Source: JAUXFK01 sp034189035 (GTDB lineage Bacteria; Desulfobacterota; UBA8473). Taken from it: DNA of 22,258 bases. Below the pieces are notes generated by a model that had not been told where the DNA came from, searched no databases, and saw nothing but the letters and a program-made list of their open reading frames with translations. Position 1 is the stretch's first letter. Each line of letters opens with the position of its first letter. Below are positions 1 through 8,007 of the stretch, one piece after another. The translations under genes and the position numbers were made by a program. The stretch covers positions 1 through 22,258 of the forward strand of contig JAXHVA010000070.1 of NCBI GenBank assembly GCA_034189035.1, written 5' to 3'.

Positions 1-122
1 AAAAGGGTTCAGATGCCATAAATAACTAACCTATTGATATTCAAGTATTCATTTTTTTGACAATAACAAAATCGAGTAAAAATTTACCGTTTTTTACCTT
101 TCTTGCATGAAGTTAGGTTAAT
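1..122. repeat. Left copy of ~122 bp inverted repeat bracketing the window
   Basis: The first 122 bases reappear as their reverse complement at 21967-22087, with roughly 90 percent identity by eye. Differences are scattered substitutions and single-base indels, so the copies are related but not recent duplicates. The repeat starts at base 1, so its outer boundary and flank cannot be seen on this side; the sequence may begin at an assembly break in a repeat. Its inner edge abuts a decayed hydrolase gene. At the outer end the right copy has a hairpin GGTCA-TC-TGACC, which is imperfect here. It could be the end of a larger mobile element or a solo repeat. Confidence 0.85.
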
Positions 123-123
123 T

Positions 124-511
124 CTTGAAATAAGAATGGACTTTGGTGAGTTTTTGAAATGGGTCTTTGAATAAGTTCTGCCAATACCGAGACCTGTAAA
201 AGATTATTTTATTAAACAGGCAAAAATGAACAGAGAATTTAATGAAAAAATCGGCATAGATATGGTGGATGAAGAATTTGCCATTGATACATCTGGACTT
301 CGGAAGAATAAAATAAAGACTCTAATTTTATGGGGAGATAAAGACAAAATCTGCCATGTTTCAGCGGCGTATATTTTACACGAAGAGATTCTAGATTCTT
401 AATTAGAGATTAATAGAAAATTGTGGTCACGCTCCAATGTTAGAAAAGCCTGAGGAAACAGCAGAACATCGTGTAGGTTTTTTAATCGGGAAAACTAAGA
501 AAGAAATTTAA
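124..511 (+). pseudogene. Decayed alpha/beta-hydrolase gene, C-terminal part
   Basis: Reading from about 124, the frame gives residues such as DFGEFLKWVFE, an in-frame TAA at 172-174, then VLPIPRPVKDYFIKQAKMN, and later KTLILWGDKDKI with SAAYILHEE, ending at TAA 400-402. A second frame from about 407 gives NCGHAPMLEKPEETAEHR and stops at 509-511. LILWGDKD and CGHAPMLEKPEE are the motifs around the catalytic Asp and His of alpha/beta-hydrolase-fold enzymes, in the right order and spacing. One nonsense codon and one frameshift separate the pieces, and the N-terminal half with the nucleophile is missing where the left repeat begins. This is a relic; its original substrate cannot be told. Confidence 0.75.
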
Positions 512-858
512 AATAGAGGAAGTTTAAAAGCGATACAATTTGTATTGGATTTAAATAAAAATATAATTATTAAATATAAAATAAAAAAAGAGCAAGTCGT
601 CTTAGATCCAATACGAACAATAGGCAAAATACGATTTATAACAAAAGCTTGGTTCTAATAATGCGGAAACGAGGTCAGAGGTTATTTCTGTTTTACAACG
701 ACTATTTGCATTTTAAGGAGGAATAAGGGATAGTGTTGAAGAAAGTGCTTTAGGATATCTGTATAATGACTGTGGCGAGGAGACCTGAGTATAATGTCAG
801 CCGCTGTGAGTTACTCAGTTTAACGTGAAGAAAAGAGGGCTATCAGATGGGAGGCATC
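512..858. other. AT-rich intergenic stretch, no supportable gene
   Basis: About 350 bases without a convincing reading frame on either strand. An imperfect inverted repeat built around ATTGGAT lies at about 538-553 and 603-618, with an AT-only loop. A 7-base inverted repeat CTGAGTA/TACTCAG lies at 785-791 and 812-818, downstream of the rubrerythrin-like gene, but it lacks a T-run, so I do not call it a terminator. Very short frames preceded by purine-rich sequence occur near 660-725 but have nothing to support them. Confidence 0.5.
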
Positions 859-1338
859 TTATTTCGATTTTTCAATTTCATTATCCGACATATATATACG
901 AATTCTATTGGAATGGTCTGTGTCGCCATCAGTCAAATCTTGAAAAACTTTCATCATCCCCGATGTGGGTGATTTTTGCATTGCACTATTATAGTGAATC
1001 TCCCCAGCTGACTGCTCTATATCGATTGCAACATTGAATGCGATTTCTCTTGAAGGAGGTATTTCATTATACTCTTTGAGCAGTGAGTCTAGTCTTTCGT
1101 TTGTTTCAATAAGTGCTTTCAGTGATGAAGAGAGTAATTCAGAAGGGAACATATCTAGTGTTAAGAGAGGAATTTTCGCATCCTGAATGAGAGTGGCGTG
1201 TTTTTTTTCTTCTGATTGTAGTTTCCTCCAGAAATCAAAATCTTCAGGAAAGCTTTTAGAAAAGATCCTATAAAGCTCAGCAACATTTTGTTCAAGCTTT
1301 ATCGATTCATCGATGAGTTGTGGCAGCTCTCGGTTCAT
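859..1338 (-). CDS. Rubrerythrin/ferritin-like diiron-domain protein
   Basis: A 159-residue, mostly helical protein. It has the pattern of a ferritin-like four-helix bundle: an early helix with glutamates (E16, E21 in EQNVAELY), then EEKKHA around residues 43-48 (Glu plus His, as in ExxH diiron ligation), then DIEQSAGEIHY and a final helix with DHSNRI. Proteins of this class usually act in cytoplasmic peroxide or oxygen defence or iron handling. There is no C-terminal rubredoxin Cys4 domain, so it is not a full rubrerythrin. The start has a GGGGGA ribosome-binding site 4 bases upstream. It lies last in the minus-strand series, 270 bp after the NuoG-like gene, with its own spacer and a possible Fur-type box, so it may be transcribed separately. 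The function is inferred from the fold only. Confidence 0.75.
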   Translation of the reverse strand: MNRELPQLIDESIKLEQNVAELYRIFSKSFPEDFDFWRKLQSEEKKHATLIQDAKIPLLTLDMFPSELLSSSLKALIETNERLDSLLKEYNEIPPSREIAFNVAIDIEQSAGEIHYNSAMQKSPTSGMMKVFQDLTDGDTDHSNRIRIYMSDNEIEKSK

Positions 1339-1380
1339 TTTATCCCCCGAAAAATAATTTGTATGGGTAACATATTAACT

Positions 1381-1399
1381 ATTAATGGGTATCATTATT
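1381..1399. promoter_or_regulatory. Possible Fur/PerR-type operator
   Basis: A 19-base site with perfect 5-base arms TAATG/CATTA around a 5-base centre. By hand it matches 13 of 19 positions of the classical Fur-box consensus GATAATGATAATCATTATC. It sits about 43 bases upstream of the start codon of the rubrerythrin-like gene, where an iron or peroxide regulator would be expected to act. In AT-rich sequence such matches can arise by chance. Confidence 0.35.
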
Positions 1400-1608
1400 T
1401 TACAATATCGTCCAAAATGAACTTCAAAACAGAAAAAACATTTTTACATGCTGTAACCTATTGATTACATAGTATATTTTTAATTATCCGAACTTAATGA
1501 GACGTTACATTTTTTTGTCAATAATGTATATCGATGTATATAGAAATTGAACTTATATGTCAAGAAAAATAAACACACTATCTTATGGATGCACCTGGAA
1601 CATAAGGG

Positions 1609-2730
1609 TTATATAAACAGATCATCTATGTCAGGGCCGAGATTTCCTTTTGGTAAGCTGCCGTATCTTTGAAGAAACTGCTGAAGCAATTCACTTTCCC
1701 TTTGAGTATACATAGGGGTGGCTTCAAAAAGAAAATAGACTGTCTGGTCTTGTTCTTCCAGTTGCTCTATCAGTTCCCTTTTTAGATTTATTGTTCCTTT
1801 AATACAAAGGACATTCTTCCTTTCATCTAATAATTGGTAAACTCCTTCACTCTCAGGCAGGGTTTCCACGGTTTCTCTATAAAATGGAAACAAGACTTTG
1901 GGTAAGGGGGGGCTGTGAGCTACATCTTTTATTGAAATCGTTGCTTTTCTCTTTTGTTTTAAGGGACTTTCCAGTAAGGCACCGGTCGGGCAGACCTCAA
2001 TACACGAACCGCAAAACACACAGCCCGCATCTTTCATTGAAGGATTTAGACTTCCGATTATAACCCGATTATCTTGAAAGACAAACCCAAGTGCTCCAGT
2101 ACCGGTTATATGTTTGCATATCCTGACACAGCGAATACAACCAATACAGAGGTTATAGTTTCGAAAAAAGGATGGGTTGTCTTTTTCTTTGGGCAGGTCC
2201 TCGTAAATATAACGGGAGATACCTTCTCTTATTCCAATGTACTGTGCAACCTCTCTCAGTTCACAGTGTGCAAACTGAATACAACAGCGCTCTTCTTCGG
2301 GGAGATTTGAGGAGCAGTTCTTCAGATCACAACCATCTCTTTGTGGGCAGACAATGCAAGTGTGAGGGTGTTTCGCAAGTAACCTCGCGAGATACTCCTT
2401 CCTTTTCTCTTGAATCCGTTTAGTATTTGTGTTGATTATCATACCTTCAGAAACAACGGTTTCACATGCTTGGAACATCTCTTGCCCGTCTCCAATCTCA
2501 ACGAGACAGAGTCCGCACCCTTCGAATTCCGAGTTGGGTCTGTCTCCTTTAAAAGGCTTGCCTCCCTGGAATACCACTTCCCTTGCCTTTGCATGGGGGT
2601 AAAAGGACAGGTTTGGGTGAAAACAAAGAGTAGGGATATATATCCCTACTCTTCGAGACGCTGATAAGACGGTCTCTCCCTTTTTGCCTATGATCTCAAT
2701 GCCATCGATTACAAGATGAAAGTCTTCCAT
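1609..2730 (-). CDS. NuoG/HoxU-like iron-sulfur protein with C-terminal GIY-YIG-like domain
   Basis: A 373-residue protein using the ATG at 2728-2730. In order: a plant-type [2Fe-2S] domain (about residues 1-105, with an ~20-residue insertion between the first Cys, in TLCFHPNLS, and GCGLCLVEIG); the His-Cys cluster motif HPHTCIVCPQRDGC of NuoG/HydA-type proteins; and two [4Fe-4S] motifs, CIGCIRCVRIC and CVFCGSCIEVC. Residues ~291-373 resemble a GIY-YIG-like fold: LPESEGVYQLL, then VLCIKGTINLKREL, then RESELLQQFLQRYGSLPKGN. The YIG tripeptide is degraded, so nuclease activity is doubtful. No NuoE or NuoF partner lies nearby. Position next to bzdM suggests a role in electron supply to the reductase. 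The frame is open up to 2802, but those extra residues are encoded by the repeat at 2758-3024, so I start at residue M25 of that longer frame. Confidence 0.8.
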   Translation of the reverse strand: MEDFHLVIDGIEIIGKKGETVLSASRRVGIYIPTLCFHPNLSFYPHAKAREVVFQGGKPFKGDRPNSEFEGCGLCLVEIGDGQEMFQACETVVSEGMIINTNTKRIQEKRKEYLARLLAKHPHTCIVCPQRDGCDLKNCSSNLPEEERCCIQFAHCELREVAQYIGIREGISRYIYEDLPKEKDNPSFFRNYNLCIGCIRCVRICKHITGTGALGFVFQDNRVIIGSLNPSMKDAGCVFCGSCIEVCPTGALLESPLKQKRKATISIKDVAHSPPLPKVLFPFYRETVETLPESEGVYQLLDERKNVLCIKGTINLKRELIEQLEEQDQTVYFLFEATPMYTQRESELLQQFLQRYGSLPKGNLGPDIDDLFI

Positions 2731-2757
2731 TGAAACTTCGGTCTTAAAATTATTAAC

Positions 2758-3024
2758 GTAACAGTTTAGCTTTTTGAAAAGGCGAGCTTCGAGGGCGATC
2801 AAATCTTAATCCGTGTAAAACTCGCATACCAATGAGTGTAAAGAAAGAACAGTATATTGCCATTCAATTCAGTAGTTCCATTATTAGACTATCTCATACG
2901 TTAAATGTGAGGGTATCCCCTGTTCTTTCTTTACACTCACTAAGATGCTCGACAATACACGCATTAAATTTGATCGCCCTCGAAGCTCGCTCCTAGCGTT
3001 CTATTTATTAACATTAAATGGCAC
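2758..3024. repeat. MITE-like palindromic element, copy A
   Basis: An imperfect palindrome of ~267 bp between bzdM and the NuoG-like gene. Outer arms pair at 2782-2804 and 2968-2990 (23 bases, identical in inverted orientation), inner arms at 2834-2852 and 2920-2938 (19 bases, identical). The left end GTAACAGTTTAGC recurs at copies B2, C and D. The right end is diverged from the usual GCTAAAATGATAC. TTATTAAC occurs at 2750-2757 and at 3005-3012, but the alignment with other copies puts the end at ~3024, so I cannot call it a clean target duplication. No coding capacity. Confidence 0.8.
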
Positions 3025-3069
3025 TTTAGCGCACTTTAAATAAAGAAATAAGAGACTCGGTTTTGTCTT

Positions 3070-3390
3070 TTACCAGGAATGGGTAAGAGCATAAGCAGGA
3101 CAGGATGCCACGCATGGCAGCTTCTTTATCTCCTCCAAAGGCGCCTCAACCCCAGCCAGGGATGACAGGTAAGGCTTGCAGGGGGCACAGGCATACCTTA
3201 TCTTCTTCCTGTACTCATCGCTGACAGATACGACCATGCCTTCATCAAAGGGGTCAAACTCATTGGGGACTACCTTCAGTACACCGGGTATACATGCTTC
3301 AACACATCTGTTGCAACCATCACATTTATCTGTATCAACTGTAATGAGGAAGGTGCCTGAGCCATCACTGTATCCGTAATTTGCAAACAT
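3070..3390 (-). CDS. bzdM: Ferredoxin of the benzoyl-CoA reductase system (BzdM-like)
   Basis: A 106-residue ferredoxin. The first cluster motif is CDGCNRCVEAC at residues ~23-33. A second cysteine set comes from CAPCKPY (~68-74) and, after an ~18-residue insertion, CVASCPAYA near the end, so two [4Fe-4S] clusters are likely. In known class I systems a ferredoxin of this kind delivers low-potential electrons to the ATPase subunits of benzoyl-CoA reductase. Its start codon directly abuts the bzdQ stop codon and its ribosome-binding site (AGGGGAAG) lies in the end of bzdQ, so the two are translationally linked. Placement directly after the reductase genes matches the bzdNOPQM order of Azoarcus. 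The exact subfamily assignment rests on context as well as sequence. Confidence 0.8.
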   Translation of the reverse strand: MFANYGYSDGSGTFLITVDTDKCDGCNRCVEACIPGVLKVVPNEFDPFDEGMVVSVSDEYRKKIRYACAPCKPYLSSLAGVEAPLEEIKKLPCVASCPAYALTHSW

Positions 3391-4278
3391 CTACTTCCCC
3401 TTGTGAGACTTCTCTACAATAGCTCGACCAAAGAGCGCTGCACCGATCGCCCCTGCAATCTGGGGGTCAATCTCCTTCCATGAAAGAGGAGCGATCCCCA
3501 ATTCCTTCTCTATCCTCTTTACAAGACCGATATTCTTTGACTGTCCTCCGGTAATGGCAAGTTCCTTTTCAATCCCTATACGGAGCAATAATTCAACGAC
3601 CCTGTGGGCCATAGCCTTAAAGTAAGCGGCCAAGACCTTTTCTGCGGACCATCCCTTACGAAGAAGGCCCATTGCTTCTGTTTTTGCATATACCACACAG
3701 GTGCTGTTCACTGGTGGAGGTTCGCATGGAATCTCAAGAGACCTTTCGCCTACTTCCTCGACAGGGATACCGAGTATGTCAGAGATAGCCTCAGCGCCTC
3801 GACCAGTACCTGCAGCGCATTTGTCGTTCATTATAAAGTTAGTTACCTTTCCCCGTTCGTCACAGAGAATGGCCTTACAGTCCTGACCACCTACGTCAAG
3901 GATGGTGGTCACAGAGGGACCATAGATATGTTTGGCCCCGAGTGAATGACACGCGATTTCAGTGATTACCCGATTGGCCATCGGCACATTTACCCTCCCG
4001 TAACCTGTTCCAACAACATACTGTAAATCGTCGTTACACATCCCTGTACCCTCAAAAGCCCAGTTCAAGGCCTTGCTGGCACTGTCAGGGCTACTTGAGC
4101 CTGTCCTCATATTGGAGAATGCATAGAGGTTGCCATCGGCCATTATTGCTGCCTGTGAGCTTACTGATCCAACATCGATGCCACAGGTGATGACCTTTCC
4201 TTGCTTCCAATCCATGCCAGGGGAGGTCCATCGATATTCCGGCCATTGCCAAAACGCTTTGTTCTTCTCAATCGCCAT
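3391..4278 (-). CDS. bzdQ: ATP-dependent benzoyl-CoA reductase, ATPase subunit BzdQ (BadG/BcrA/BcrD family)
   Basis: A 295-residue protein of the ASKHA-fold activator family (BadF/BadG/BcrA/BcrD). The phosphate-binding motif GIDVGSVSSQ lies at residues ~33-42, followed by GTGYGR (~90-95), DVGGQDCKAI (~128-137), NDKCAAGTGRGAE with C154, NSTCVVYAKTEAM with C194, and ITGGQSKNIG near the C-terminus. C154 and C194 match the two cysteines that, with the partner subunit, hold the bridging [4Fe-4S] cluster. ATP hydrolysis here drives electron transfer to the catalytic BzdNO subunits. The frame extends upstream to 4323, overlapping bzdP. I choose the ATG at 4276-4278 because AAGGA lies 8 bases before it and it starts 13 bases after the bzdP stop; the ATG at 4297-4299 is the alternative. 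Confidence 0.88.
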   Translation of the reverse strand: MAIEKNKAFWQWPEYRWTSPGMDWKQGKVITCGIDVGSVSSQAAIMADGNLYAFSNMRTGSSSPDSASKALNWAFEGTGMCNDDLQYVVGTGYGRVNVPMANRVITEIACHSLGAKHIYGPSVTTILDVGGQDCKAILCDERGKVTNFIMNDKCAAGTGRGAEAISDILGIPVEEVGERSLEIPCEPPPVNSTCVVYAKTEAMGLLRKGWSAEKVLAAYFKAMAHRVVELLLRIGIEKELAITGGQSKNIGLVKRIEKELGIAPLSWKEIDPQIAGAIGAALFGRAIVEKSHKGK

Positions 4279-4291
4279 CCTAATTTTCCTT

Positions 4292-5059
4292 TCAGTCATG
4301 AGCCAAGGCTGCACCGATAGCACCGAGATACTCCGGTGTCTCAGGTACGATTAGAGCATCCAGTTTAAGGGTCTTCTTGAGGGATTCTATAAGACCTTTA
4401 TTATAGGCAACTCCACCGCACAGAATAACATCCCTTTCAATGCCGACTCGATGTACGACCCCTGCAATTCTATCGGCTATGGCATCGTGGATGGCCCGGG
4501 CAATATCACAAAGGGGTGTATTGGCATGAATCAAAGAGACCGCTTCAGACTCAGCAAAGATGGTGCACTGGGCATTTATGGGGACTGACTCAGTAGACTT
4601 AAGGGAAAGATCTGCAAACTCCTCCACTGAACACTCCAATGTTCTGGCCATGATCTCAATAAAGGATCCTGCACCGGCAGCACACTTCTCATTGACGGCA
4701 AAGTCCTTGACGCTTCCTGAAGCATCGAGCTTTATAGCCCTGCCTTCTTCAGCTCCCACATCGATTGTTGTCCTCGCAGTGGGGAAGAGAAAATGTGCCC
4801 CTTTAGTAGCTGCGGTGATTTCTGTTACCTGTTTTGGATTATGGGGTGCAAAAGACCTGCCTACCCCTGTGCTTATGAACTGGTTAATCTCATCAACAGA
4901 TATGCCTGCATCCTGACAGGCCTTGTTCAAGGCCTGTTCAGCCGAGACCTCCTGGTCAAAAGCGGTTAGTGCACTGGCAAGAGCCAGAATCTCTCTGTCA
5001 TCCTTTAGGATAGTTACCTGAGAATTTCTCGCTCCAATATCTATTCCAACAGTTATCAT
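4292..5059 (-). CDS. bzdP: ATP-dependent benzoyl-CoA reductase, ATPase subunit BzdP
   Basis: A 255-residue paralogue of bzdQ in the same ASKHA activator family. Motifs in order: GIDIGARNSQVTIL (5-18), STGVGR (63-68), DVGAEEGRAIK (100-110), NEKCAAGAGSF with C126, INAQCTIFAESE with C165, and CGGVAYNKGL near the end. C126 and C165 are the expected [4Fe-4S] ligands at the subunit interface with BzdQ. A pair of different activator-type ATPases is what distinguishes class I benzoyl-CoA reductases from 2-hydroxyacyl-CoA dehydratases, whose activator is a homodimer. The ribosome-binding site GAGGAG lies 8 bases before the ATG, and the gene starts 16 bases after bzdO. Confidence 0.88.
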   Translation of the reverse strand: MITVGIDIGARNSQVTILKDDREILALASALTAFDQEVSAEQALNKACQDAGISVDEINQFISTGVGRSFAPHNPKQVTEITAATKGAHFLFPTARTTIDVGAEEGRAIKLDASGSVKDFAVNEKCAAGAGSFIEIMARTLECSVEEFADLSLKSTESVPINAQCTIFAESEAVSLIHANTPLCDIARAIHDAIADRIAGVVHRVGIERDVILCGGVAYNKGLIESLKKTLKLDALIVPETPEYLGAIGAALAHD

Positions 5060-5075
5060 CTGATCTGCTCCTCTT

Positions 5076-6413
5076 TTACGCTGTTAGTTTTTGCAGCCCC
5101 AGTCCCTCCATAAAGGAATCGATCTGAGCGATTGCCCTGTCTAGGTCAAAATCCCTTGGGTCCCCCATGTTCCCTTCAAAGGTCACGACCGGGATACCCT
5201 TCTTGATTAAATTTGCCCTTCCTTCTAACTGTGACATTGCACTGCCTTCGCACCCTCTGTTCAAGTGAGAGACAATGGCATCTACCTTCCACTGCTCAAT
5301 CAGTTTGACGGCCATCTTGAATCGCCTGTCTATCGATTGAAACGTACCCCAACCCCAGTTCCTCAGTTTCAGATCAGCATATGCCTTGAGTGCCTCTTCG
5401 CGGCTTTTGAGTTCCAACCCGCTTTCTTGGGGTGTCTTCATTGGGACGAATGTGCCATCTGCCTCTTCATACCATGCGCCAGCCAGACCGAATGTATACC
5501 ATGATCCCACGGAAACCACTCCATATTTTTTTTGCATATAGCGGAATATTTGGAGGGCCGACCAGGGGGGCTGTGAATCGGTGGCCACACGAAATCTCTC
5601 ATTGGCTGCCGCAGCTATCCCCCTTTCTACTCTGTCTTTGACCTCGTCTCTCAGCTCAAGATAAAAATTGACGACCTCTCTGGATTGGGGGTATAAGGTT
5701 GTAAAGACATAGAGACTGAACATGGTCTTTTCATCCATAGGCACAGGGATATTCTTGTTGTACTCGCATATCTGTGCCCATAGGGTAAGCGAACTGCACT
5801 CATTGTTGATTGCCTCAATCAATAGCTCATCATTATAGCCTCTGCCAGTTACCTGCTTCATCCATTCGATAGAATCGAGTAACTGTCCGGTAACGTATTT
5901 CAATGCACCTTCTCTGTCTTCTATATCAGGATAGGGGCCAACCGATACATCTATCGCAGAAGCAGGCACTCCACCTTCGAGTTCGCCGGCACGCTGATAC
6001 CATTTGGCATGGGAGCAGCAGACATGGGTTGTAAAGAGAAAGTTTGCCTTGGGCCATTCGTTTATAATCGTACCATCAGGGAGGACGAACTTGTTTATGA
6101 TTATCCCTCCCCAATAGTTCCGTAAATAAGCACAGAGATCTCTCGCTACACCAGCCCTTTCTGCTGCTTCATGACATTGGGAAGAAAAATCAGAGAACCA
6201 TGTTACACTGGCTCCGTAGGGTTCTCCGGTAAGTGAGTGAACATCGGTGCCCAATCCGCAAGGGATAGCGTGGAATGCCCATGCAGAGCCACTCCAGCGA
6301 ATTCCTCCCTTTTTTTTTGCATCAACAAAATCCTTGTAATACTTGAACCGTAGTTCCTTGGCCTTATTCCAGCACTTCAATGGTTCGGTCGGATACAGCT
6401 TTTGTTTGCTCAT
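5076..6413 (-). CDS. bzdO: ATP-dependent benzoyl-CoA reductase, catalytic subunit BzdO (BcrB-like)
   Basis: A 445-residue protein of the 2-hydroxyglutaryl-CoA dehydratase D-component family. Its length fits BcrB/BzdO, the larger of the two substrate-reducing subunits. Cysteines likely to bind its [4Fe-4S] cluster occur in SSQCHEAAE, TTHVCCSHAKWYQ and LNRGCEGSAMSQ. The last is followed by the family pattern of a C-terminal domain ending in a helix that binds the partner subunit. With BzdN it forms the site where benzoyl-CoA takes up two electrons. The ribosome-binding site is strong (GGAGGGAGGA, 7 bases before the ATG). A 191-bp spacer separates it from bzdN; I see no element of the repeat family in that spacer. 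A close relative acting on methylbenzoyl-CoA cannot be excluded. Confidence 0.88.
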   Translation of the reverse strand: MSKQKLYPTEPLKCWNKAKELRFKYYKDFVDAKKKGGIRWSGSAWAFHAIPCGLGTDVHSLTGEPYGASVTWFSDFSSQCHEAAERAGVARDLCAYLRNYWGGIIINKFVLPDGTIINEWPKANFLFTTHVCCSHAKWYQRAGELEGGVPASAIDVSVGPYPDIEDREGALKYVTGQLLDSIEWMKQVTGRGYNDELLIEAINNECSSLTLWAQICEYNKNIPVPMDEKTMFSLYVFTTLYPQSREVVNFYLELRDEVKDRVERGIAAAANERFRVATDSQPPWSALQIFRYMQKKYGVVSVGSWYTFGLAGAWYEEADGTFVPMKTPQESGLELKSREEALKAYADLKLRNWGWGTFQSIDRRFKMAVKLIEQWKVDAIVSHLNRGCEGSAMSQLEGRANLIKKGIPVVTFEGNMGDPRDFDLDRAIAQIDSFMEGLGLQKLTA

Positions 6414-6604
6414 TTTTTAATTCCTCCCTCCTTGCTTTCCCTCATTTTCATGGTTTGATACCCATCCATAGATGAGTGAAGTTTTGAGCCCTGTCGGGAA
6501 ATAAAAAGCAGAACGAACAGCCGGGTTTTCACACAGGATAATTTAGGAGTATAGACTGTACATATCGACAGAGGCGTCAAAAGGGTTACTTAAATGGCTG
6601 GATG

Positions 6605-7738
6605 CTAAAACAAATCGACCATCGTTTCCAAGAAGGCCTCAATCCGGGTGCTGAATTGCCCAGCAGGTACTGTGATATCGAATTCTATGAAATATGTCGG
6701 AATATCGAGTTCTTTTTTAAAGAAATCAGCTAAAGCAGGTATATCTAACTCATGGGGATCGCAGAATTTCTGTTGCATTAATAAAACACCCTCAACACCG
6801 TAGTCTTTTACCATCCGTGAGATATGGGCAAACCTAAGGCGTTCTGGCCAGTCCTTACTGGGGCAAGGAGGCCGATCGAGATATCGATAGGCAATTGCCA
6901 TAAGCCTTTCTTTATCTTCAATAACCTCATTCCAGAAGTCTCGACTGCCGGTGCAGTGCTCTTCTATGACAATGGTAGCCGGTAAGTTTAATTGGGACTC
7001 CACCATTTCAAAGAAATCCCGGTCATCGGTTTCACTGCCAATAAGCATTAGCCTTGTTCCAGTCTCACGATTTGCTTCCCTTTGTGGAAGATCCTTTAGC
7101 AATTTTTTTACCTTCCGGCTGTGCTCTTTCTTATCTATCAACTGACTTGCGAGCGTCATCTCCAGGGATTCTAACCCTGTGATATGAGGATCATCCTCTT
7201 TTCGAAAGTCATAGACCTGCTTCATAAGACGACGGTTTGTATTGCATATATCAATCCCATGGCCCAAATCATCGTCTGTGATCTTCCGACCGATCCAGTC
7301 TTCTAAAGACTTCTTAAAACGTATCAACTCGCCTGTGAGATACTCGTATCTTCCTTTAGTCTGTATGCAATGGGGCATATAGAGGTAGAATGAATAATCT
7401 GTGGGAATGTGTGTTTCCCAACTCCAGAAGGACTGACGGATATGTATACAACACTGCGAGATCATAATACCGTCGAGGTAATCGTATTTGCCTTCCAACC
7501 CCTGGGCCAGGCAATCACGGCAGAAGGGGCAATACATACTGCCATAGATGTGGGGTTCAACCAAGCTCGAAGACTCATGTCCACCAAAAATTCTCACTGG
7601 TAGAATGTCTGCAGCGTAAAACATTTCGACAGGAGCATACGTGCAGAAGTATCCTACGACCTTGCCCCCGGTTCGATTCTTCCACTCTCTGGCATAATCG
7701 TGTTTCTTCTCTATATAATCTTGAAACTCCCTGCTCAT
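6605..7738 (-). CDS. bzdN: ATP-dependent benzoyl-CoA reductase, catalytic subunit BzdN (BcrC-like)
   Basis: A 377-residue protein of the 2-hydroxyglutaryl-CoA dehydratase D-component family, with the length of BcrC/BzdN. Cysteine-rich sites include GYFCTYAP (C32), YCPFCRDC (C70, C73, C76), SQCCIHIR (C96, C97), EEHCTGSRDFW and KFCDPHE; several of these correspond to cluster and active-site positions in the family. It pairs with BzdO as the dearomatising core. It is first in the minus-strand series, with GGAGGG 8 bases before the ATG, and its upstream region holds repeat copy B1 and a candidate promoter at 8008-8037. The gene order N-O-P-Q-M, identical to Azoarcus bzd, supports the assignment over a dehydratase. 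Confidence 0.88.
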   Translation of the reverse strand: MSREFQDYIEKKHDYAREWKNRTGGKVVGYFCTYAPVEMFYAADILPVRIFGGHESSSLVEPHIYGSMYCPFCRDCLAQGLEGKYDYLDGIMISQCCIHIRQSFWSWETHIPTDYSFYLYMPHCIQTKGRYEYLTGELIRFKKSLEDWIGRKITDDDLGHGIDICNTNRRLMKQVYDFRKEDDPHITGLESLEMTLASQLIDKKEHSRKVKKLLKDLPQREANRETGTRLMLIGSETDDRDFFEMVESQLNLPATIVIEEHCTGSRDFWNEVIEDKERLMAIAYRYLDRPPCPSKDWPERLRFAHISRMVKDYGVEGVLLMQQKFCDPHELDIPALADFFKKELDIPTYFIEFDITVPAGQFSTRIEAFLETMVDLF

Positions 7739-7794
7739 TTTTTAGGCCCTCCATAAAGATGATTCAAAACCTCACAATGCTGTACTATCTATTC

Positions 7795-7980
7795 GTATCA
7801 TTTTACACTTTGAAATAGAGAACGATCAGCAAACAAGAAGCGGCGGTTAAATTGCAATGCGTGTGCAGTTTGAGCGCCTAAGTGAGTTAAGAGAGAGTAG
7901 GGGGAAAGATTAGAGTTTTACACGGGCTATAATGTGATTGCCTTTGCTGTGACTAATTTCTTGCTGAAGGAAGTCAATAA
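7795..7980. repeat. MITE-like element, copy B1
   Basis: Lies in the divergent bzd-pad spacer. The left end GTATCATTTTACACTTTGAA matches, in inverse orientation, the right end of copy C and the left end of copy F. The internal blocks GCGTGTGCAGTTTGAGCG, AAGTGAGTTAAGAGAGAGTA and TTTTACACGGGCTATAATG correspond to blocks in copies F and B2. The right end reads AAGTCAATAAC, shared with copy B2. Arms are diverged and pair poorly, so it is an old or recombined copy. No target duplication found. Confidence 0.6.
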
Positions 7981-8007
7981 CCATTTTTTATCAATACAGC
8001 ATATATG

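Noticed and set aside
785..818. Terminator after the rubrerythrin-like gene
   Set aside because: Only a 7-base stem with a 20-base loop and no following U-tract on the relevant strand.
2750..3012. TTATTAAC direct repeat as target duplication of copy A
   Set aside because: The right-hand repeat falls inside the aligned end of the element, and an AT-rich 8-mer can recur by chance.
3391..7738. 2-hydroxyacyl-CoA dehydratase with activator instead of benzoyl-CoA reductase
   Set aside because: Two different activator-type ATPase genes, subunit lengths and the N-O-P-Q-M order with an adjacent ferredoxin fit class I benzoyl-CoA reductase better. A methylbenzoyl-CoA-specific variant remains possible.
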